This document shows positions 32,670 to 44,204 of a DNA stretch of 64,000 nucleotides, piece by piece. The notes beneath the pieces were generated by a model that was not told where the DNA came from, made no database searches, and worked only from the letters and a program-made list of their open reading frames with translations. The translations under genes and the position numbers were made by a program. The DNA comes from Aureobasidium sp. EXF-3400 (lineage: Eukaryota; Ascomycota; Dothideomycetes; Dothideales; Saccotheciaceae), in NCBI GenBank assembly GCA_024195585.1, contig SWBL01000061.1:115513-179512 (forward strand), read 5' to 3'. Every line of letters starts with the position of its first letter. Within the stretch, counting starts at the first letter, position 1.

Positions 32670-34251
32670 TCAGTCGACAGCTCTGCCGGGCTTGCGACCC
32701 CAAACCTCGTCGGCATCAGACTTACCCTTTGTCTCGGGCACTGCCCAGAACACGAAGCCAGCCAAGAATGCAGCAAAAGCGGCGAAGATGAAATAAACCT
32801 TACCACCACCAAGCTTCTCGTTGACGATGGGAAAGAACTGGGCAACCACAAAGGTGGCAATCCAGTTGGCTGCCAAAGCCCAACTCTGAGTTGCGCCAAC
32901 AGCGTCAGGTCCAACGAGCTCCGAGGAAAGAATAAAGGGGACAGGACCGAGACCTAATCCAAAGGATGCCACAAACGTCAAGACTGTAATGGCCGACAGA
33001 ACAGGGATGTGCCTCATGATCCCAATGGCCAAGAGTAAGGAAGAAACACCCATGCCGAAGATGCTTGCAAGGAGACAGGCCTTGCGGCCAAGCTTGTCAG
33101 TCAACGGGGCACAAGATGTGGTTACAACGATGTTCAAGACTGCAACCAGGACGTTGAGCAAGGCAGCATTCGCCGAGAGCAGATCCGAGAGCAAAGAGAC
33201 ACCATACATGACTATTGAGTTGATACCGCAAAGCTGTTGTCCAATCATAATGACAACAACTGCGATGACGGCAGGGCGAGAGTCAGGATTCTTGAGGACA
33301 GCAAGAGCACCAAGCGCTTCGAAAGCTTCCTTGGTCTTTCTGCTTGTGGAGGCATCAGAGGAGGGTCCGCTCTGTTCAATACCGCCGGCAGGCATGCGGT
33401 CTTGGTTTGACAGAAGACTGTCCTCCTCATCTTCCATATCTTGCGAGCTCTCAAGTCCCCAGCCCTTGACCTCATCATCGATGTTGGCTTTGTGGCCTCT
33501 TAGCTTGCGTAGGACGCGTTTTGCTTGTCTCTCCTTGCCATGATCAACAAGCCACTTTGGACTCTCTTGGCCACCAAGGAATAGGCCGACAGCTTGAACG
33601 ATACCAATAGCTCCACCAACGGCGAGGATGATTCGCCACAGAGAGCCTTTGCTCAAGAAAAGACCAAGCAGCTGTGCAATGAAGATGCCCATGTTAATCA
33701 TGATTTGGGTGAACGCGCCAAAGAAGCCCTTCTCGTGAGGAGGAGCGACCTCGGAGATGAAGATGGGTGCAACGACAACAGAAGCACCGGCGCCGAGACC
33801 GCTGATGAAGCGTCCGATGGTCATAAGAGAGATGTCGGTAGCGAGAAGCTCGAAGATTGGACCGACGACGAAGGGAATGGTGCTGAAAAGCATGGACTTG
33901 TAGCGGCCATATCGGGCTGAGAGAGGACCTGCACTAAGGGCACCGAGAAGGCCACCCAAGGTGAAGATGGATGAGACCAAGCCAAACTGGGTCGAGTCCA
34001 TGGGGATACATTGCGGCAGACTTGGGGCGACTGTAGATGAAATGGACTTCTTCTCGCATGTTATGACAGATTGAGGGGCATTGAACTCGGCCTGAGAAGG
34101 TGGATGAGAGGTTAGGAAGGGATGCTACCGAGTTGCAGCAAAGAGGGCTACATACAAGATGGAAACCGAAGAGCAGAGGGCCGATAGTGGACACGAGGAG
34201 GATGTAGACAAAATAAGGCGTGAGATCCTTGAACCACGACTTGATATCCAT
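32670..34251 (-). CDS. MFS sugar transporter
   Basis: This is a major facilitator of the sugar porter family, in the plasma or vacuolar membrane. I join complement(32670..34091, 34156..34251), giving 505 aa; the 64-nt intron has a GTATGT donor and falls after GFHL in helix 1. Twelve hydrophobic segments can be traced. Sugar porter signatures present are ARYGRYKS after helix 2, GRFISGLGAGASVVVAP, PKWLVDHGKERQA, QQLCGINSIVMYG in helix 7, DKLGRKACLL and PETKGKS after helix 12. The central loop (about residues 220-275) is acidic and Ser-rich. The closest known type is the Vps73/GLUT-like branch rather than the high-flux hexose transporters, but the substrate cannot be read from sequence. It is divergent from CDK8. 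Confidence 0.9.
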
Positions 34252-34774
34252 AGCGGATTTAAGCTTTGGTAGACCTGAGAAGGAGAAGACGCGTCGCTAT
34301 GGCCAGACGTTTGCAAGAAGGAAATCGAGTCTTGCAGATTGAGAGGCTTCGGAGCTCGCTGAAGCTGCTGCTGTCAGAAGGTGCCGTGTGTCAGAGTGAC
34401 ATGGTCAATATCGACATGGCTGGGAAGCTCGACAGTGGAGCCGCAGCCGTTCTCGAGACCGTGACAGTCACATGCGGGCCGTGGCAGCCGTGAAGCTTGC
34501 CCTTTGGCGGATCGGATGCCTGCTCTCTCGTTGGTTGAACAAGAAATGTTTCCTACACCAACAAGAGGCCACTTTCTATCGGCCACATCATCTGCTCCCT
34601 CAGCCTCGTATCCCTTCACCTTTTGGCCTCACCGCATATCTCGCTGTTTGCCCGGGCCGTAGTCTCTCTTTGTCCCTCCCGGTGCTTGCCCGTCCCGTCG
34701 TGAGCTCGGCCCAACGCTGAAACTCTGCCTCGCGGTGGGGTATGCATAAACCAAGCACAACTTAATCCGCCGCC
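34252..34774. promoter_or_regulatory. Divergent promoter of sugar transporter and CDK8 gene
   Basis: These 523 bp separate two divergent starts, so they hold both promoters. The CDK8-proximal part (about 34640-34740) is CT-rich. No distinct binding site stands out. Confidence 0.4.
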
Positions 34775-36335
34775 ATGATCACTTCAACCTCTGCTGTCTC
34801 AAATGTGCCTCCCTCTGTGAACGCTTCTGCCGCGCCCACCAACAACCCGCCTAGTTCTGCTCCAAGCGTCAGAAATGCAAATTCCTCCGCTCCAGGAGGC
34901 AACCTGACCTTCAAACGCAAATTACACTCCGCTTTTAATGGTATCTCGTTACACCTTCTTTCTCTCTCTGTATTATGCACTAGTGAGCATCTATCAGCTG
35001 ACGCCTGCACTCAGAGCCTGCAGATACCAAGATGTCGTCGATGGGATATACTAGCCAGAGGCGAATCAATGATAACTACGATGTGGTAGGTTTCATTAGC
35101 AGCGGTACCTATGGCAGGGTGTACAAAGCCCGCAACAAATCTGGAAGAGGCTCCCATCCCGTTCTGAGTCGAAACTCTGGAACCCCCATCGAGGCTTTCG
35201 CTATCAAGAAGTACGTAAAACTTCATGGCTTCTGGACAAAGGCTGACTTGTTCTATCTAGGTTCAAGCCCGACAAGGAAGGAGAACTACAGTATACGGGC
35301 ATATCACAATCTGCTATACGAGAGATGGCTCTCTGTACAGAGCTATCCCACGAGAATGTCATCTCACTTGTTGAAATCATTCTGGAATCGAAATGTATAT
35401 TCATGGTCTTTGAGTATGCAGAGCACGATCTTTTGCAGATCATACACTGGCATACCCAACATCCTCGTACTCCCATTCCGGCACCTACGCTACGCTCCAT
35501 CATGTATCAGCTTCTAGAAGGACTGCTTTACCTTCATCGCAATTGGGTCATGCATCGAGATTTGAAGCCTGCCAACATCATGGTCACATCTGCCGGTGTC
35601 GTCAAGATAGGTGACTTGGGCCTTGCACGACTATTCTACAAACCACTTCAAGCCTTGTTTGGCGGTGACAAGGTTGTTGTCACCATCTGGTATCGAGCGC
35701 CTGAGCTTCTACTCGGAAGCCGACATTACACGCCAGCGATCGACACATGGGCAGTCGGCTGCATATTTGCCGAACTGCTAAGTTTGAGACCAATCTTCAA
35801 GGGCGAGGAAGCAAAGCAAGACTCCAAGAAGACGGTACCATTTCAAAGAAACCAGATGGGCAAGATTGCTGAAGTTCTTGGTATCCCGAGGAAGGAGAGC
35901 TGGCCACTACTCCAAGCGATGCCTGAGTACCCTCAACTACAGACTTTGGCCGCCGGCAATCCTGCAGTTCAACGGCCAATAGGCTTGGACAAATGGTGGG
36001 ACAATCTCACTCGAAACAGTCAATACTCAGCCGCAAATATGCCTGCACCACACCGAGATGGACTAGACATGCTCAAAGCTCTGCTTGAGTACGATCCTCT
36101 GAAACGACTGAGCGCTGAGCATGCCCTTCAACATCCATACTTCCTTCATGATGAAAGCAACTTACCAGCGGCACCTCCCAAGAACTGCTTCGAAGGTGTT
36201 GAGCACAAGTATCCTCCTCGGAAGGTCAGTTCCGAAGACAACGACATTCGAACGGGCAGTCTACCAGGGACGAAGAGAAGTGGACTGCCAGATGATTCGT
36301 TCCTCAGACCACCGAAACGCGTCAAGGAAATATGA
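34775..36335 (+). CDS. SSN3: Cyclin-dependent kinase 8 (Mediator kinase, Ssn3/Srb10)
   Basis: This is the kinase of the Mediator CDK8 module, which works with cyclin C to phosphorylate transcription factors and the RNA polymerase II CTD in the nucleus. I join 34775..34940, 35015..35210 and 35261..36335, giving 478 aa. The N-terminal ~75 residues are disordered. The kinase domain then shows SSGTYGRVYKA, the Lys of FAIKKFK, the cyclin-facing helix SQSAIREMALC (standing where CDK1 has PSTAIRE), HRDLKPAN at residues 219-226, and KIGDLGLARLF with DLG in place of DFG (Asp239), a trait of the CDK8 family. TIWYRAPELLLG and the KGEEAKQD-containing insertion before RNQMGKIAEVLG are also typical. The C-terminus is basic (PPKRVKEI). 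RPB1, whose CTD is a known target, lies in the same window. Confidence 0.95.
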
Positions 36336-36996
36336 AACCATGACCATGCAAGATCAACCTTCCATGAATCACGGATGGCTACAATACGACCACTTCGCCA
36401 TTGCGGAATCGGTGGTTTCTATGTAGGAAGACAGCTCCAATGACAGTTGTAGTCGCAACAACACGACAACATCAGACTGCATGCCGCATCTGGCCTGCGA
36501 GCAGCCATGTATCATGAAACAACAACTCTATGCTCACGAAAGAGGCTCGGCGATAGACGCGAAGTACCTAACGCTTATCAATGCTTGTCAAGAGTAGCAA
36601 TGCCTACCTACGAAGGCTGTCCAGAGTACTCGCCTCGTGTAGGAAGCGATCCACAAAGTCGAGGGATTGTCGGTTTCGCACTTGGAGAGATATGCTAAGA
36701 ACTCATGAGTCTGCGTCTATATTCAGATCTTGAACAGTGCATAGTCCGACATGAACAAAGCTGAATATATTCTTTTTCTTCGAATGTATATATTTTTAGT
36801 CTATCAAATGATCATGTCAGAAATTGTCGTTGTGGTTGGCTTTGAGCGCCGCAACTCATGAGGCCGTGCACAGGTGTGGCTGCTGATCAGCTCTTCGGTC
36901 TTCCTTGTGAACGCTCCATTGCGTACCTTCGTACCTACCGTATTCTTCAGACATCTTGCCCTTATACAATACAGTCGCAACCAAATTTCGGGCACC
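36336..36996. other. Intergenic, 0.66 kb
   Basis: This holds the 3' flank of the CDK8 gene and the promoter of the peroxiredoxin-like gene. An AT-rich stretch at about 36765-36800 (ATATATTTTT) may be a terminator element or promoter AT-tract. No gene was seen. Confidence 0.4.
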
Positions 36997-37736
36997 ATGG
37001 CGGACAATGAATCAAAATCGAATTCTGAATCGCAGAGGAGCGACCAAGACCAGACACGTCTCCCGACCCAGGCCGAACTCGATAAAGTTGCTCAAGTAAA
37101 CATTTTGGACAAGAATGGCGACAAGAAGCAGTTCGGCGCACTCTGGAGTCGTCATGGAGATATGCCGCGTCGAACGATCGTTATTTTCATCCGTCACTTC
37201 AACTGCGAAGTAAGTAAAGCTTATCAAGTAACAACAAACGCTTGTGACGTCGCTGTAAATATTGATTAACATTGAAGTCGTGCGCGGATTACGTTCGTGC
37301 ATTGTCGAAGGCATTCTCCCCTGAGGATCTGGCATCTAGGCCTATACCCACCAGGCTTACCATTGTGGGCTGCGGCAGTTATACTTTTATCTCGACTTAC
37401 CTCGAGCGCACTGGCTGCAAGTTCGAGATCTTTACGGATCCAACTCGTGTCACATACGACACACTTGGTATGACGTGCAACTTGGGGTTGGGGAAGAAGC
37501 CAGACTATATTGAGAACAGTTTCGTGGGAACATTGATTGGTACCGCGAATACTTTGATGACCTTGACCACTTCATCTGGAAAGAAGAGTCAGAATGGTGG
37601 AGAACTTATCTGGATCGATGGGGATATTCAATGGACAAGGAGGATGCAGAACACACGCGATCATGTCGAGATTGAGGATTTGAAGCGTGTATTGGACAAC
37701 CAGGAAAAGAACCTCGGGAAGGGCGTCACCGCATGA
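36997..37736 (+). CDS. Peroxiredoxin-like (PRXL2/AhpC-TSA) protein
   Basis: I join 36997..37209 and 37278..37736, giving 223 aa. The protein shows the thioredoxin-like fold of the AhpC/TSA_2 group: GALWSRHGDMPRRTIVIFIRHFNCESCADYV, with a CxxC (Cys-Glu-Ser-Cys) at the end of the first strand-helix unit. The intron cuts this motif between Glu and Ser. Further on come IVGCGSYTFISTYLERTGCKFEIFTDPTR and LGMTCNLG. Members of this group are found across fungi near the PRXL2/AAED1 branch; a peroxide- or disulfide-reducing role is likely by family, with the substrate unknown. The N-terminal ~25 residues are charged and disordered, with no signal peptide, so the protein is probably cytosolic. The start is the first ATG after a good ACC context. 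Confidence 0.85.
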
Positions 37737-39518
37737 GCTCAGATTAACAACGCACAATATTCCTTCTTCCCACAAGCCCAGAGACTCAGCTTAGCAAATA
37801 TAACCTACCAGCTCAGACAAGGTGCTTTATGATATGGAAACACTTGACCAGGGTCGCTCCAGCGACGAAACAAGAACCCCTCAATGCCTCTCCAGGAATG
37901 TCAAGATGCCTCTGAAACGCGCACACGGGCTTCACTTCGAATTCAGTCATGTCCATTACCAGGGGAGCGGCCGTTGACACCACTAGCCCAATATATCTCG
38001 ATCTGCGACGCCTCCTCTTGCGCGTTTCATACGCTGTGGTATGCCGCGATGCGGAGGATCTGCACGAGGAGAAGGAGGGAGCCGCATGCAGCGGCGCGCA
38101 GGTATGGCACCAAGACAGCAGACATCACCGTAGCTGTTCCTCTAAATGTTCTGGTTCGACAAGTGAGCTTCCAGAAATGCAAGGAAAATCTGTGACCAAG
38201 CGTGACCACTTGAGTGGAACCAGAGAAGCGCGGGCGTGTAGCCCTCGAGAGCTGGAACGTGAACGAAGCGTGCTAGGCGCCCGGCCGGCTGTCAAGGCAC
38301 GGCCGCACCAATCACAAAGAGACGATCCATCTAATTTGTTTGCATCTTTGAAACTCAAAGAGCGGTGCTTTTTTGTTCAGGAGCTTCACCCGCGGCAGGA
38401 TTTCCAAACAATGAAAGCCATGGTGCCAGCAACATCCAAGGCGCATTAGTGGACTGGACCGTTAAGAGATGTAGCCTGTCATGTGGCAGATGAGGGAAAT
38501 TTGGGAGACGACTTGAATGGCTCTGACGAACAAACGAAGAATCTCCTGAAACGGCTCTTGTCCTCAAAGGGTATAGTACGGCAACGGGTTCGCTCTTCCC
38601 TCGCTCGCAAATGTGGCATCGTGCGCCAAGCAGGGCAGGAGTTGAGCTTTGTCACTTTCCTGCCGCTGGCCCCCCCCTTCGACCAGAGAAAGAAGGGTTC
38701 TTTCTTCTTTCTCTTTTCTTCTCAGTGTGCCCATTTGCAACTACTCGGCGCCCGTCCTTCCCTTTCTGCCTTCATTTGGTGACTGCAGCCTTGTTTCATT
38801 CTTACCTGTTTGTGCGTCGAACCTTTTGCGAATTTAATAATCTGCCAAACCCGGAAGGCGCTTTCTCACCCTGGGCGCGCTCAACTGTCTAGCCTCTCGA
38901 CGCTGTGTTCTTGTAGACCAACTTCACAGTCATCTCTGAGCTTGACACCTGGCCACTCATCACTCTGGAACTCTTCGGTTGCCGAATTTAACCAAAACAT
39001 CTACACACAGCTGCCTGTCTTGAGCACTAGCGTCAACGTGTGCCTGTTAACAGTTCTGTCCCGATCGACGCGTTGGTCCTTGACATCACACCCGTACAGC
39101 AACACGACAAACACTTTCTATAGTGTAATCCATACGCATACAACACGTCTGTCTGGTTGAAAGACCGACAAACATTTATCTACTCGGCTACATCTCATAC
39201 CGCGCTGGTTCCCCGGATCTCTCGGATCCCAGCGACCGTTTGTGTAATATCAGTCCAGCATCACTTGGTGTAGCTGCCTGCTTGTCAAGCACTTCACCTC
39301 CCTTACCCTCTCTCTACTTCTGTACAAGACCCGACCTTGACGACAGGCTTCCTGGCTTGCCCATATTCTCACTGGTCCTTCGACATACTGTCAAACAACA
39401 CGCTCCGCGTTTCTGCACGAAGCACATTTAACGACTCTCCGCATCATCATCTTCACTCAGCATTATCGACATCATTTCTGCCCAGATCTCACCTGGTCTT
39501 ACGAATCAAACTGTAATA
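37737..39518. other. 1.8-kb gene-poor stretch, long leader of next gene
   Basis: This stretch holds no recognised gene. Its left part has overlapping frames (for example 37949-38449) with no domain. From about 38640 to the next ATG the plus strand is rich in C and T, including C8 at 38670-38677 and a TTTCTTCTTTC run near 38700. That pattern fits a long promoter and 5' leader for the Gln-rich protein gene, perhaps with upstream ORFs and introns, but I cannot place a transcription start. Confidence 0.45.
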
Positions 39519-41162
39519 ATGAGCATGGACGCTGGCGGTCTCGCTCAGATGACTTTTAACGGTTTCTCTTCCAACGGCCTTGGCGCCCCCGGCTCTGGCT
39601 TTGCTTCTAGAAACAGAGGAGGCCACAACCACAACCACAACCACAAGCGCCTCAGTGTTGGTCTCCCTCAGCATATCAACCCTGCCGAGAACCACTGCGA
39701 CTCAAACCCTACACCTCGCACCTCGCGATCCCACCTCCTCGCTGGTCTTCGTACCGCACCAAAGACGCCCTCCGTGCCTGCTTCCGCTCCTTACAACCAG
39801 CTAGACTACCAGTCTCAGCTGAGTGGCATGGATGTCAACACATACAATGCGTATATGCAAAGTGTTCCCCAGTCAGCCACCGCTGCTGGCTTCAGTGGCA
39901 ACCACTACAGTGGTCGTCAGCAACAACAGCAGCAGCAGCGTCAGCAACAGCAACAGCACATGTATTCTATGCCCGAGCAGGTCTTGGCCCCACCTACCTT
40001 CTACGGCCAGGAGGCTGAGATGGACCCCAACGTAATGGAACAGCTTCAGCTTACCAGCCTGTTCCTCGCTCAGCGTCAGCAACAACTCCAGCAACAGCTC
40101 GCCGCTATTACTGCTGCTGCCAACACTGCTCAGTTGCAAGGCTTGAACCTCAACCAATTCCAGCAGCCCATGTCTCAACTCAATGCGTATGGTCAGCAGC
40201 GCGCTCAGCAGCAACAGTCGCCCATCGAGGTCCCTGGTCAACCTGGCCTTTACCTTGTGTACAACCCCATGACTGGCCAGTACCAATACGCAATGGACAA
40301 CAGTGCTCAGTCACCTATGTCGCCCGTCTCGCAGAACCAGAATGGTTTCTTCAACATTGACACTCCCCAGAAACAGCAACAGCCTGTCTTCCGTGCCGAG
40401 ATCTCCCCGCCACCCACCGAGCGTCCTACCCCAACCGGCTCTCGCTCTATTACTCCTCCTAAGAAGACATCTTCACCTGCATCGAGTCTTGCTCACGTCG
40501 AGCCGCTCCCTCCTCCGTCTGCCAACGCCTTCCGTCGTGGTCACAAGAAAGCATCTTCCCTTGCCATCAACGCCCTAACAGGAGCATCCGATGGCCCCAA
40601 GACAAGCAATATTGCTACTTTCGGCTCTGCAAGAACAGTGTTCCCACCAACCCCCATGACAGGCACCTTCGGACCTGGTGCTGCTCGTGCTGGAGAACAT
40701 CCTGTTCGCCAACCTCGTGGCCCACCTCCGCTTGAGGAGCTTATCGCTCTGCCCACCAGCAAGCACGAAGGCAGCAAGAACTTTGCAACTCGTCAGCGTC
40801 GTCGCGCTCTTGACAACCTCGTTCGCGCTGGCTCGTTCCGTCGTGCTGTCAGTGGATCTCCTCGCAGTAGCCCCGTTAGCGAGCGTGAACTCAACTTCCA
40901 GTCAGAGGAGGATGAGCCCTGCTTCCGCAAGCAGAGCCCCATTGGCAGCGAGCGCAACGCTAAGAGAAGCTCTAAGGATAGTCTCGAAGGTCTTGGTGCA
41001 GGCGGCGCCGTTCAGACTCCAGTCAGCGAGAAGGGAGATGCATTTGACATGGGCTCTTTTGCCAAACAGCTTCCCAGCCCTATCCAGCAGGGTCTCGGCC
41101 GCAGACACATGATGTTGGGCTCTGTTCTTAGCGCAGCTGAGAAGAGAAAGAGCATGTTTTAG
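39519..41162 (+). CDS. Gln-rich protein of unknown function
   Basis: I do not recognise the family by name. The single exon codes for 547 aa from ATG 39519 (MSMDAGGLAQMTFNGF). The N-terminal third is low-complexity with a His-Asn repeat and Gln runs, and a Gln/Leu helix-forming segment lies about residues 170-235. The C-terminal half is better ordered and looks conserved: RRGHKKASSLAINALTG, then TFGSARTVFPPTPMTGTFGP, RGPPPLEELIALPTSK and TRQRRRALDNLVRAGSFRR. Many SP/TP and RRxS sites in this half suggest regulation by phosphorylation, for example by PKA or AGC kinases. There is no signal peptide or membrane span. The long pyrimidine-rich upstream region is unusual for the window and typical of regulated genes. 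Confidence 0.75.
   Translation: MSMDAGGLAQMTFNGFSSNGLGAPGSGFASRNRGGHNHNHNHKRLSVGLPQHINPAENHCDSNPTPRTSRSHLLAGLRTAPKTPSVPASAPYNQLDYQSQLSGMDVNTYNAYMQSVPQSATAAGFSGNHYSGRQQQQQQQRQQQQQHMYSMPEQVLAPPTFYGQEAEMDPNVMEQLQLTSLFLAQRQQQLQQQLAAITAAANTAQLQGLNLNQFQQPMSQLNAYGQQRAQQQQSPIEVPGQPGLYLVYNPMTGQYQYAMDNSAQSPMSPVSQNQNGFFNIDTPQKQQQPVFRAEISPPPTERPTPTGSRSITPPKKTSSPASSLAHVEPLPPPSANAFRRGHKKASSLAINALTGASDGPKTSNIATFGSARTVFPPTPMTGTFGPGAARAGEHPVRQPRGPPPLEELIALPTSKHEGSKNFATRQRRRALDNLVRAGSFRRAVSGSPRSSPVSERELNFQSEEDEPCFRKQSPIGSERNAKRSSKDSLEGLGAGGAVQTPVSEKGDAFDMGSFAKQLPSPIQQGLGRRHMMLGSVLSAAEKRKSMF
39623..39645 (+). repeat. CACAAC repeat coding for His-Asn units
   Basis: About four CACAAC units encode alternating His and Asn near residue 40 of the Gln-rich protein. 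Such a tandem hexamer can slip in length between strains. Confidence 0.75.
39918..39957 (+). repeat. CAG/CAA repeat coding for polyglutamine
   Basis: A mixed CAG/CAA tract encodes 7 Gln, one Arg and 5 Gln in the Gln-rich protein. The mixing of the two codons and the CGT interruption should make it more stable than a pure CAG run. Confidence 0.8.
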
Positions 41163-41656
41163 AGTGAGTGGTGGACATAAGTACGAGTGACACAGACGAT
41201 GCAATTCCATTTCTGGATTCAATGCGTGGTTGGGCAAGACTTTATGATTGGGCACTGGGTTTGTGACGGGGTTGGTAACACGAAACGTGTCAAAGGCTTT
41301 TCATTTCTATCCTCAAGTTCCGGCAAAGGCAATGACTTAGGGGCTGTGCCCTGGAGTCTCGTGCAATCGAATTGCCTGGAGAGGGGCGAGTTATTATTCT
41401 TCTCTTTATTTTGCCCCCAGCAAATGCCACCCGATTAGCTTTTAATCGATACTTCTCGCAGAATTAGAGAAAACTTTCCATGTACTCTTGTAACATTTGT
41501 AGATGCGTAGATGGTTGCCGAGATGAGTGCCATGCCATGCCACGATGTCGGTCTTCAAGGATCCGTTCCGGTGCCCCGCAACAGGGCTCGATCTGTGCCC
41601 TATTTCTCCACCACTTTCTTCATTCCTCTCCACACAACTCACCACAATTGACCACA
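41163..41656. other. Intergenic, 0.5 kb
   Basis: This holds the 3' flank of the Gln-rich protein gene and the promoter of the C2H2 regulator. Nothing distinctive was seen apart from a CA-rich, CT-rich leader just before the ATG. Confidence 0.4.
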
Positions 41657-44041
41657 ATGGCCTCTATCGAAAGCGTCGCGAATACAGCAAAGAAGTTGGA
41701 ATGTCGGTTCTGTCAGAGAATCTATTCCAAAGCAGAGCATCTGACAGTATGGCAAAGCTCGTCGACTATTGACTGATCGGTTTCTGACATGCCCTTTCCA
41801 GAGACATGAACGTTCTCACACAGGCGTACGACCGTTTACTTGCAAAGAGTGTAATCGCGCCTTTAGTCGACAAGACTCATTGGCTCGCCATGAGAAACTC
41901 CATCTGCGAAGAGAGGGCATGAAATGTGCCTCACCTGCCACTTCGGCCTATACGCCAGCCAAATCTCACGCTTTGCAGCATTTGCTGGCGGCCGATGACG
42001 AGATTGACACTCGCAGTTATGTACCACCCTCAGATCATGGCACCACGCAGGCCTGGCAAGAACCATCGTATCGTGTCGAGTCCGATATATTGGATATGAA
42101 CTGTGCAACAGATCTTGACTTTCAGTTGATATGGCCTGATTCTGAGGAGCTGTTCCAGTCAATCATGTCTACGGATACGACCTCACATATGCCAGTGGGC
42201 ACTTTACCATTCCCGCAGGGCCTTGAACAATTTACGCCAACCAGCCTCGACTCGCCCACTTCCTTCGATGATCGAGGATCAGCTATAAAGGCCATCCCTA
42301 ACGGTGGTGGACACCAGGCTGTTCATGGTGTCAGCAAAATGATTTCGAATCTGGTGAGTGAGTGCATGCTGTGTCATGCATGCCCTAGCTGACGTTCCTA
42401 GTCGTCGAGCATCACCGCAGAAGCTGAGGCTACATCTATTACTTCGGTGTTTCTAGATGAGTGCCTGCACATGTTCTTCGTTCGCTTTATACCTACGTTT
42501 CCTGTCTTGCATCGCTCCACATTCGTGTTCCGAGAATGTACACATCCATTGCTCATCAACGCCATCGCCATAGGCTCACTATATCTTGGTCCAAAGGACT
42601 CTATTGCGAAAGGTGAAGCCTTGTGGCGCCTTTCTCATACAGCAATTGCGACTTCCGTACGCCTCTTGTCATGAAGTTCGATGACACGAATGCTGATTGT
42701 TTATGCAGTGGCAGAGTCTTATCACCCATCGAGGGCCGAACGATCCGTGCAACGGACTTCAACTGGTGTTGGCTGCTTTGCTCGGTCAGGTCTACGCAGC
42801 ACTCTCGAAGGTCAGAACTCATGCTGAATATCGTCCATTCATCACTGACAAGTCTCCAGAACCGGGTACTTCGAACCACATCGCAGATATTCCATGCTCT
42901 CGGCTTCTCATGGGCAAGGCATTGCGGCATGTACGACAACGACACATACTCAATAGACGATTTACCTGCACTGGACGCCTCTCCAGCGGAGAAAGACCGT
43001 CAATGGAAAATCTGGGCTGCTCATGAGATTCAAAGAAGGGTGCTCCTCGCTCAGTACATCCTAGATGGCCTTGTCTCCTCGGCTAGTGGCAACCCTACCT
43101 CGACGCGGCACGCTGCTAACCAGCTTGGACTACCCTGCGATGAGAGCCTGTTCGAAGCAAGTACTGCAGATGAGTGGCTTATCAAGATGCGATCACAACC
43201 CAAGCAGAATGTCTCGTTCCGGAGCATTTTCCGATCGCTGTTCCTACCAGCTGATATTGGAAGACTACCGGAGCACACTCTGACGTCCTTCTCGTTGCGT
43301 GTAATCTTGGAGGGCGTGCAGTCGCTTGTTTCGGACTCTACTGATGGCCCATCCGTTGGCGTCCCAACACGCTCTGAAATTCGCAGGGCGCTGGCTCAAG
43401 TCCACGAAAGCATCACTAAGAACACGATATCCAGTCCCGAGACGCTTGAGGCCTTGTTGCGATGGCATTCGATCTGTCTCGATGCTGCCACAGATTCATC
43501 CATGCTTTGTCGTCATCTGTGTGCTCGCTACAACATTGCACAGCATGTGCTAGGAGGTAGCAGAGGTCTGAAGGCAGGACTGGATTTGGTCGCTTGGGCA
43601 AAGACCGAAGACGCCCGCAGAGCGTTGCTTCATGCCGTCGCCATCCAGGATATTGTGGAACAGCTTCCTCGCGGTCGTGCTCACGTACTTCACATGCCTA
43701 GTTCACTGTTCGCTGCAGCTACGGTGTACAGTGTCTTCTCATTGGCAGGTCACACGACAGTCAACCTGCCTCGCGTCGTGGACTGGAAGGATGCACTCTT
43801 CACCGAAGTCGACCCTTGTGTCATCCTTGGCGACCTTGCGGGTACATCGGCGGGATCGAGCACGACGAGAAGATTCGTTCGTGGCGAGAAGCTTTCCGGC
43901 AGCGGTTATGAGTCTTTGACTCGCAACTTGTTGTACGAGCTCAACTCGATGCAGAAGCTGTTCCGTTGCCTCAGCTCACAGTGGGGACTCGCATATGACA
44001 TGGAGTCTCTGTTGAACTCGTGGATATCCCTTTGTCACTGA
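41657..44041 (+). CDS. C2H2 zinc-finger / fungal-specific transcription factor
   Basis: This is a nuclear regulator. I join 41657..41746, 41802..42353, 42402..42656, 42709..42810 and 42860..44041, giving 726 aa with all junctions in phase. Two C2H2 fingers open the protein: Cys16, Cys19, His32, His36 and Cys44, Cys47, His60, His64, joined by a TGVRPF linker; the first intron cuts finger 1 after Thr30. The middle and C-terminal part is a fungal transcription factor regulatory domain: [44 protein letters not shown] and [21 protein letters not shown]. This pairing of two fingers with the middle homology region is common in Pezizomycotina. Two fingers of this kind often read GGGG-type sites. The target genes are unknown. 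A 13-bp inverted repeat with GGGG cores occurs 4 kb downstream. Confidence 0.88.
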
Positions 44042-44204
44042 GAGCACCTGTCAGGTATGAGTGCATGATGAGTTCAGTCTAGGAGTTGGGAAGGATTCTT
44101 TGGGTTAAGGGCGTAGTGTCATTTGGGGCTATCTACATTCTCTGTTCAAATTGTCAAGCTGGCATGATTTTGCAAGAGCAATGTAAATTTCTTGTCCTTG
44201 TTCC

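Noticed and set aside
37884..38449. Overlapping plus-strand frames of 103 and 166 codons
   Set aside because: The translations are Arg/Ser-rich without motif, start in poor context and lie in a promoter-like region.
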